A stretch of 44,927 nt of DNA from JACPWY01 sp964603655 (GTDB taxonomy: Bacteria; Bdellovibrionota; FAC87; UBA2466): assembly GCA_964603655.1 (NCBI GenBank), contig CAZRVZ010000128.1, forward strand, positions 1 through 44,927. The letters are read 5' to 3'. The notes beneath the pieces are model-generated. The model was not told the DNA's origin, ran no database searches, and was given only the letters and a program-made list of their open reading frames with translations. The number at the start of each line of letters is the position of its first letter. Positions within the stretch are counted from its first letter, which is position 1. The translations under genes and the position numbers were made by a program. Below are positions 40,354 to 44,927 of the stretch, piece after piece.

Positions 40354-41109
40354 ATGAAAATTCAGACTCAATCGAGATGGCAGAGTACTATTCTGGTTCT
40401 GATAGCGGTAACCGTCTTAGGTGCTGGTGCCGGGTTCGGTGCCAAGGTGGGTGGAATCGTCGTCAAAGAGGTGGATGGCGACACGCTTTGGGTTGAAAAG
40501 GGACGACCGGGGCCGGACGGCGAATATTCATCGCGTAAGCCGGTTATTCTGAAGATTCGTATGGTTGGGATAGATGCCCCTGAATCCTGTTTTCCGACTA
40601 CCGGAGGGTGCCAAAGCCAGGGGCATTTCGGAACAGACTCCAAGAACGAGCTGGCAGCTCTCGCGCCTGTCGGGGCCAAGGTGTCGGTCGAGGAAAAGGG
40701 ACTTGATAAATATAATCGTACGTTGGGACGGGTTTTTGTACGCAAATCCGATGTTAATTTGGAAATGGTGCGTCGTGGGGTGGCCGTTACCTACATCATT
40801 TGCGAAGGTGAGAGTTGTAACAAGACGTTCCTAAAGAAGGAAAATGTTGAGGGGTATTCAACGGCGTGTCATGAGGCTCGCGAAAATGGTCTGGGCCTTT
40901 GGAATCTCAAGGACTCACTGACGGAGATGCCGTTTGAGTTTCGCATGCGCTTGTCGGGGCGCAAGCCTGATAAGTTCGTGGGAGATGTGGATTCGATGTA
41001 CTTCGTCGAGCCTGAAAACTACAAGGAAATCGACGCATGCAATCGAGTGTTTTTTAAGTCGGCCGCAGAGGCCGAGGCGGCTGGATTTTCTGAGCGGCGC
41101 TCAGGGTAA
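40354..41109 (+). CDS. secreted thermonuclease-like (SNase) protein
   Basis: A 251-residue protein with a signal segment (TILVLIAVTVLGAGAGFGA). The SNase domain has the catalytic set: Asp43 (VDGDTLWV), Arg69 (LKIRMVGIDAPE), Asp74, Glu77 and Arg126 (NRTLGRVFV). It likely cleaves DNA or RNA in the periplasm or outside the cell. Extra cysteines (CFPTTGGCQSQG, CEGESCNK) suggest disulfides. The C-terminal 60 residues (RKPDKFVGDVDSMYFVEPEN) resemble the small repeat found after other exported nucleases. The 3' end overlaps the convergent gene by nine bases. Confidence 0.88.
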   Translation: MKIQTQSRWQSTILVLIAVTVLGAGAGFGAKVGGIVVKEVDGDTLWVEKGRPGPDGEYSSRKPVILKIRMVGIDAPESCFPTTGGCQSQGHFGTDSKNELAALAPVGAKVSVEEKGLDKYNRTLGRVFVRKSDVNLEMVRRGVAVTYIICEGESCNKTFLKKENVEGYSTACHEARENGLGLWNLKDSLTEMPFEFRMRLSGRKPDKFVGDVDSMYFVEPENYKEIDACNRVFFKSAAEAEAAGFSERRSG

Positions 41110-41973
41110 TAGCTCGTTTACAAAGGTCAGGACGTGCTCGAGTACGGGCACTATTTCGTTGTTCAACGAATAATTGAAGGATTTAAACCGAACCTGCTTA
41201 CCAGACTCTTCCCATTCGTATTCAGACGCTACGTCGCCAACCTTTGCGACAATACGAAACAGGCGGCTCTCCGCCGACTCGGAAATGAGCGTGATCACAG
41301 TGGACGCATAGGGCATATCCCGATATCCGATATCGCAAAATCCGGCCCCTTCGGGGCAATACCCCAACGTTACGAGCGCCTGATCCGACTGATCCAAAAC
41401 CGTACCTATGGAATTAGCGTGTGGTTCGACACCTGCGTGAAGTTCAATTTTGTAATTCCCCAGACGAGCCCTGAAAAATTCGAGTGTATCGACGGCAACC
41501 GAGCTGTCCTCACTGGGAGAAATGCGAGTCAGGCGGTGCTCTAATACGGCAACCTCACCCGAGGGGAATGGGTACTGAAGATTTCGAAAAACCGCTAGAC
41601 GTCCCTCAAATTCCCATTCGTATTTAAGTACGGCACCCTCCCAATCAGTTTCGATCCGGTATAACGCGCGCGTGGCGGATAGTTCCAGGCTTTCAATTCG
41701 GGTCGTATTGAGAGGGAAGTCGAGATAGCCCGCGTCACAAAATCCGCTGCCATCCGGGCAATAACCCATTCGCATAAAACCGGCGTCACCGAGATCCTCG
41801 ATTTCGGCAATGGAGTTATCGTGGGGCTTCACGCCCCCGTGAAGGTCGATCTTGTATTGACCAGCATAGGTTTTGAAAAACTCGGCGGCGGTCACCGGCG
41901 CCGCGTGGGCCAGTTTGGAGATATTTGATTGGAGTACGAACGCGGCTAACAAAAAAACCGTGAGTCGCTTCAC
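41101..41973 (-). CDS. exported protein with two tandem copies of an unknown domain
   Basis: A 290-residue protein with a signal peptide (RLTVFLLAAFVLQSNI...AHA). The mature part is two copies of about 120 residues. Each opens with GQYKIDLHGGVKPHDNSI (copy 1) or GNYKIELHAGVEPHANSI (copy 2), contains GYCPDGSGFCDAGYLDFP or GYCPEGAGFCDIGYRDMP, has a KYEWEFEG/EYEWEESG strand, and ends with VLEHRLT/VLEHVLT. Each copy has one Cys pair. Family not recognised. GTG 41973 has GGAGG at ideal spacing and decides the start. Confidence 0.75.
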   Translation of the reverse strand: MKRLTVFLLAAFVLQSNISKLAHAAPVTAAEFFKTYAGQYKIDLHGGVKPHDNSIAEIEDLGDAGFMRMGYCPDGSGFCDAGYLDFPLNTTRIESLELSATRALYRIETDWEGAVLKYEWEFEGRLAVFRNLQYPFPSGEVAVLEHRLTRISPSEDSSVAVDTLEFFRARLGNYKIELHAGVEPHANSIGTVLDQSDQALVTLGYCPEGAGFCDIGYRDMPYASTVITLISESAESRLFRIVAKVGDVASEYEWEESGKQVRFKSFNYSLNNEIVPVLEHVLTFVNELLP

Positions 41974-42084
41974 GCAACCTCCTGGGTTAAGTGTCTCTAA
42001 CCCTCTTATCGTCCAATTTACACTTAAACGAAGCGGTGTCGGTATAGGGCAACGTATTTTAAGAGACATTTGTTAACGCGGAAA

Positions 42085-42160
42085 TGGTGAGCCGCGTTGG
42101 ATTCGAACCAACGACCCCCTCCTTAAAAGGGAGGTGCTCTACCTACTGAGCTAGCGGCCC
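42085..42160 (-). tRNA. tRNA-Lys (anticodon UUU)
   Basis: Complete cloverleaf on the minus strand: acceptor GGGCCGC/GCGGCTC (one G-U), D arm GCTC/GAGC, anticodon stem CCTCC/GGAGG with loop CTTTTAA (anticodon TTT), T arm GTTGG/CCAAC. CCA is encoded (42087-42085), unlike the other two tRNA genes here. Confidence 0.95.
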
Positions 42161-42180
42161 TTATCAGCCTTATCAGCCTT
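42161..42180. repeat. 10-bp tandem repeat upstream of tRNA-Lys
   Basis: TTATCAGCCT is followed by TATCAGCCTT, giving two exact 9-10-base units directly next to the 5' end of the tRNA gene. Too short to call a mobile element. Confidence 0.45.
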
Positions 42181-42262
42181 TTCAATTGGCGGATCGTGAA
42201 ATTAGCCCCGTTTGGGACGCAATGGCAAGTTTAGGTTCAGTACCCATTTAACACTGCAGGGC

Positions 42263-43189
42263 CTAGCTCACTTTTGCCAGAACTTCCAGAACGGATGGGT
42301 CGAACTTGCCCCGCATCGCCACCATCTTATTGATTGCTTCTTTGGGGGCGAGGGTATTCTGGTAAGGGGAATTGTTGGTCATCGCATCGAAAACGTCCGC
42401 AATGGCGCAGATTCGCGCGAAAAGGTGAATTTTCTTGATTCCCGTTTTGGCAGGATACCCCTTTCCGTCTAGCCTTTCATGGTGCTGCAGCGCCACCACG
42501 ACGACTTCGCTGGGCGCATCGAGTGCGCTCAAAAGTTTCGCTCCCGTTTCCGGGTGTTGGTAGACGAGTTCCCATTCTTCTTTGGACAAGGACCCCGGCT
42601 TGTAAATGACACTCTGCGGAATAAACAGGTAGCCGGTGTTATGCACTAACGCTCCACACATCAGTTTTTTCGCCCCGGTTAACGGAACACTGAGATGCTT
42701 TGCTAGCAGGGCGCTATAAATGGCCACATTCAAGCTGTGATTCACAAAGTAAACGCTGGGATCTCCAAACCTGCGAAGCATCTGGGGCCCAAGCGAGGGT
42801 TTGCGATAGATTCCGGCAGCCAGTTTATCCGCCAACTTCACGAATCTTTGAAAGTGTGCCTTTTCAAATTTTTTCTGACGTTCGATTTCTTGACTGTAGG
42901 CGAGTAGTAGCGATCGAATCTGCGAAACCGCGGCAAGGTCCAGTTCCCCGCTATTATCCACACCGCGTTCAAGACCGGAAACAAAACTGTTCCAGTTTTT
43001 ATCCTTCACGTACACTAACGAAACATTCTTGGTTCGCAACGCGTCCGCCCGATCCCGCGACAATGAATCGCCCTCGGCTCTGAATAACACCCATGATTTT
43101 CCGATCTTGACGTAAATTGGATACTGGATGGGTGTGTCGACGGGTACAGACTCCAGCGGAATGGCGAGCATCTGAACATCGCTTTCCAT
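42263..43189 (-). CDS. HD-GYP domain protein with altered HD motif
   Basis: A 308-residue cyclic-di-GMP phosphodiesterase homologue. The N-terminal 110 residues form a small alpha/beta domain, then the HD-GYP domain. His151 (VNHSLNVAIYSALLA), His212 (YQHPETGAKLL), His236/His237 and HHERLDGKGYP, and Asp265 (AIADVFDAM) are present. The HD pair itself reads HN (GALVHNTGYLFIP, His183-Asn184), and the following Lys of HDIGK is Tyr187. The bridging Asp is therefore lost, and activity may be weak or absent. GGGAGGAATT before ATG 43189 decides the start. It is divergent from the subtilase gene. Confidence 0.87.
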   Translation of the reverse strand: MESDVQMLAIPLESVPVDTPIQYPIYVKIGKSWVLFRAEGDSLSRDRADALRTKNVSLVYVKDKNWNSFVSGLERGVDNSGELDLAAVSQIRSLLLAYSQEIERQKKFEKAHFQRFVKLADKLAAGIYRKPSLGPQMLRRFGDPSVYFVNHSLNVAIYSALLAKHLSVPLTGAKKLMCGALVHNTGYLFIPQSVIYKPGSLSKEEWELVYQHPETGAKLLSALDAPSEVVVVALQHHERLDGKGYPAKTGIKKIHLFARICAIADVFDAMTNNSPYQNTLAPKEAINKMVAMRGKFDPSVLEVLAKVS

Positions 43190-43235
43190 AATTCCTCCCG
43201 CGAATGTTTCGGCAGAATCTGGAAGGATCTTGATG

Positions 43236-43282
43236 ACGCAGCTTGGCTGCGTAGTTAAGTTTTCGGACGACTCCTCCGAAAA
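43236..43282. promoter_or_regulatory. two small inverted repeats in the divergent gap before the subtilase gene
   Basis: ACGCAGC-TTG-GCTGCGT (43236-43252) and TTTTCGGA/TCCGAAAA (43260-43267 and 43275-43282). They lie between the HD-GYP and subtilase starts and may be operators or leader hairpins. Evidence is symmetry only. Confidence 0.3.
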
Positions 43283-43309
43283 TCTACATAACACCTGAAA
43301 GAGGATAAA

Positions 43310-44740
43310 ATGACACGTTGTATAGCCAGCCTAATCATCACGCTCATGACGCTCCAGGTCTTCGGGGAGCCCAAGAAAAAAAAAGGGGACGTGATTCCAA
43401 ATGATTACCTGATAATCCTTCACGAAGATGCCGACCAAGACAGTATTGAGGCCAAGCATGACTTAGGGAACGGAAAACGAAAATTCAGGTATCAGCGGGC
43501 ATTGAAGGGTTTCTCGGCAACTCTCGAGGCCAAGCAGCTGGAGAGGATTAAAAACGACCCGGACGTGAAGTGGGTGGAACCGGACTCGATAGTGACGGCC
43601 GACCAAAGCGAGTCGGCACTGAGTTGGGGCCTGGACCGCATCGACCAACGCGCGCTTCCCGTCGATGGCTTTTACAATTTTAATTATCAGGGCTCTGGCG
43701 TCACCGCCTATATCATCGATACGGGGATTTTATTCGATCACACCGACTTTGCGGGGCGTGCCAGTTTCGGGTTCGACTCTATGGGTGGTAACGGCGTCGA
43801 CTGTAATGGACACGGCACGCACGTCGCCGGGACCGTGGGAGGCGCACGCTATGGCGTGGCCAAGGGCTCCGCTCTCGTTGCAGTGAGAGTTCTCAATTGT
43901 CAGGGATCCGGAACGACGAGCGGTGTGATCGCGGGAGTAGATTGGGTCATTCAAAATCACACTCCAATGGCGGTTGCCAATCTGTCGCTTGGTGGCGGCG
44001 CCAGTATCTCGCTCGATACGGCCATTGAATCACTTTTTACGGCAGGGGTTATTCCGGTGGTTGCCGCCGGAAACAGCAATGCCGATGCTTGCTCGACGTC
44101 ACCCGGCCGAGCCCCCACGGCCATTACCGTCGGGGCAACCGACGCAACCGATACGCGCGCGTCATTCTCCAATTTCGGCTCCTGTGTCGACCTTTTCGCT
44201 CCGGGAGTTTCGATCGTGTCGGACGCCATAAGCTCGCCTGCTGCGACGGCAACCTTGAGCGGTACGTCGATGGCGAGTCCACACGTTGCGGGCGTCGTGG
44301 CTCTTTACTTGGAACACAATCCCACGGCCTCGCCCCAAACAGTTACCGACGGTATTTTCTCTCGGGCCACGCAGGGCGTGGTACGGTTGCCCGACTCCCC
44401 CACAAACTTACTACTCTATTCGCTGGGTGACACCGCGCCGCCTCCACCACCCGCCGACACTGCGGCTCCGCAGGTTGCGATCGCGGCACCTCTTGCCGGG
44501 AGCACCGTCCCCAAAGGAAAGACCGTTTCAATTCAGGTTACGGCCACTGATAACGTGGGGGTCACCAGGGTTGAAATTCGCGTAGGCACCAAGCTTATGT
44601 GCACAAAAACGGCTGCTCCGTATGCGTGTAATTGGGCCGTGCCCAAGCGGCCTTTGACCAACTACACCCTTAAGGCAACGGCCTACGATGCCGCTGGTAA
44701 TCAGGGTGTCGCTCAGATTGGCGTCCTAAGCTCGCGGTAA
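43310..44740 (+). CDS. secreted subtilisin-like serine protease (S8, proteinase K-like)
   Basis: A 476-residue precursor. Signal peptide (residues 1-19), I9-type propeptide (DYLIILHEDADQDSIEAKHD, GFSATLEAKQLERI, VKWVEPD), then the S8 domain. The triad is intact: Asp137 (YIIDTGILFDH), His168 (NGHGTHVAGTV) and Ser320 (GTSMASPHVAGV), with oxyanion Asn255 (AAGNSNADAC). About residues 385-476 form an Ig-like domain (VAIAAPLAGSTVPKGKTVSI, ATDNVGVTRVEIRV, AYDAAGNQG), which often mediates substrate binding. AGAGGA precedes the ATG. Confidence 0.95.
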   Translation: MTRCIASLIITLMTLQVFGEPKKKKGDVIPNDYLIILHEDADQDSIEAKHDLGNGKRKFRYQRALKGFSATLEAKQLERIKNDPDVKWVEPDSIVTADQSESALSWGLDRIDQRALPVDGFYNFNYQGSGVTAYIIDTGILFDHTDFAGRASFGFDSMGGNGVDCNGHGTHVAGTVGGARYGVAKGSALVAVRVLNCQGSGTTSGVIAGVDWVIQNHTPMAVANLSLGGGASISLDTAIESLFTAGVIPVVAAGNSNADACSTSPGRAPTAITVGATDATDTRASFSNFGSCVDLFAPGVSIVSDAISSPAATATLSGTSMASPHVAGVVALYLEHNPTASPQTVTDGIFSRATQGVVRLPDSPTNLLLYSLGDTAPPPPPADTAAPQVAIAAPLAGSTVPKGKTVSIQVTATDNVGVTRVEIRVGTKLMCTKTAAPYACNWAVPKRPLTNYTLKATAYDAAGNQGVAQIGVLSSR

Positions 44741-44757
44741 ATTCCGTGAAATTCGTA

Positions 44758-44927
44758 TCAATAGATTATTGAAACCCTGGACCAATCCTGCCCGGAGTAC
44801 TCCTTCGCCGAAAGGTTAAAGGTATTTCGCTCACCAAAGAGCGAGTTTGGGTGAAATACGTCCAGCCCAGCCATCACGCGCCAACCGTTGGTAAAATAGG
44901 TGCCGCTAAGCCCAGCGCACGGTGATT
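44758..44927 (-). CDS. C-terminal end of a minus-strand protein, 5' part outside the window
   Basis: A minus-strand frame enters at the window edge and stops with TGA at 44760-44758. It reads GTYFTNGWRVMAGLDVF, HPNSLFGERNTFNLSAKEYS and GQDWSRVSIIY. The alternating aromatic pattern would fit the last strands of an outer-membrane barrel, but 56 residues are too few for a family call. Other frames contain stops. It converges on the subtilase gene. Confidence 0.45.
   Translation of the reverse strand, partial: SPCAGLSGTYFTNGWRVMAGLDVFHPNSLFGERNTFNLSAKEYSGQDWSRVSIIY

Noticed and set aside
42161..42180. Tandem repeat next to tRNA-Lys as an integration scar or promoter
   Set aside because: Two 10-base units are too short for an att site, and the only -35-like box (TTGAAA) is just 14 bases from GATAAG.
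1..44927. CRISPR arrays, rRNA genes, complete insertion sequences or a replication origin
   Set aside because: No regularly spaced repeats, rRNA sequence, transposase gene or cluster of DnaA-type boxes was seen. Very short or diverged elements could be missed by eye.

Overview
This window looks like a piece of a chromosome from a flagellated Gram-negative bacterium of the Bdellovibrionota or a related branch of the former Deltaproteobacteria. That placement is inference. It rests on the gene order fliLMNOPQR-flhBA-flhF-flhG-fliA read from a sigma-54-type promoter, on many exported lipoproteins, beta-barrels and proteases, on a bacterial topoisomerase VI and on an HD-GYP protein. No 16S gene or other decisive marker is present. 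Nothing suggests a plasmid, a prophage or a complete insertion sequence.

Left part (1-14557). On the minus strand a PcrA/UvrD helicase is followed, with an ATGA overlap, by a GNAT acetyltransferase cut off by the window edge. Next come a small secreted protein whose leader can form a Shine-Dalgarno-sequestering hairpin, a HEAT-repeat/cyclophilin fusion and a papain-type protease (both plus strand). A minus-strand run then encodes an RnfD-like membrane protein, a DUF2330 protein, ProC, citrate synthase and both subunits of topoisomerase VI.

Middle part (14629-28373). After tRNA-Val, a 400-base stretch without a convincing gene and a Pro/Gly-rich lipoprotein, the flagellar export and switch operon runs to fliA, xerC and a lipoprotein gene. 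FlhF has lost key P-loop GTPase residues, and FlhG lacks the N-terminal helix that activates FlhF elsewhere.

Right part (28458-44927). This accessory region holds a nuclease-like/DUF2283 pair and a membrane-anchored FliG-like paralogue. It also holds a bufferin-type copper-peptide operon (precursor, DUF692 enzyme, DUF2063 partner), a metalloprotease lipoprotein and an 82-bp perfect palindrome. Then come two outer-membrane barrel candidates, a FixH-like lipoprotein split by a frameshift at a G6 run, groES-groEL, tRNA-Arg(UCG), a hotdog thioesterase, endonuclease IV and a secreted nuclease. The stretch ends with a tandem-duplicated exported protein, tRNA-Lys(UUU), an HD-GYP protein with HD changed to HN, a subtilase and the end of a further minus-strand gene.

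Together the genes describe a motile cell with a rich exported hydrolase set. The points most worth a second look are the degenerate FlhF/FlhG pair, the FliG-like membrane protein, the FixH-like frameshift, the 82-bp palindrome, the structured leader at 3758-3824 and the altered HD-GYP site.
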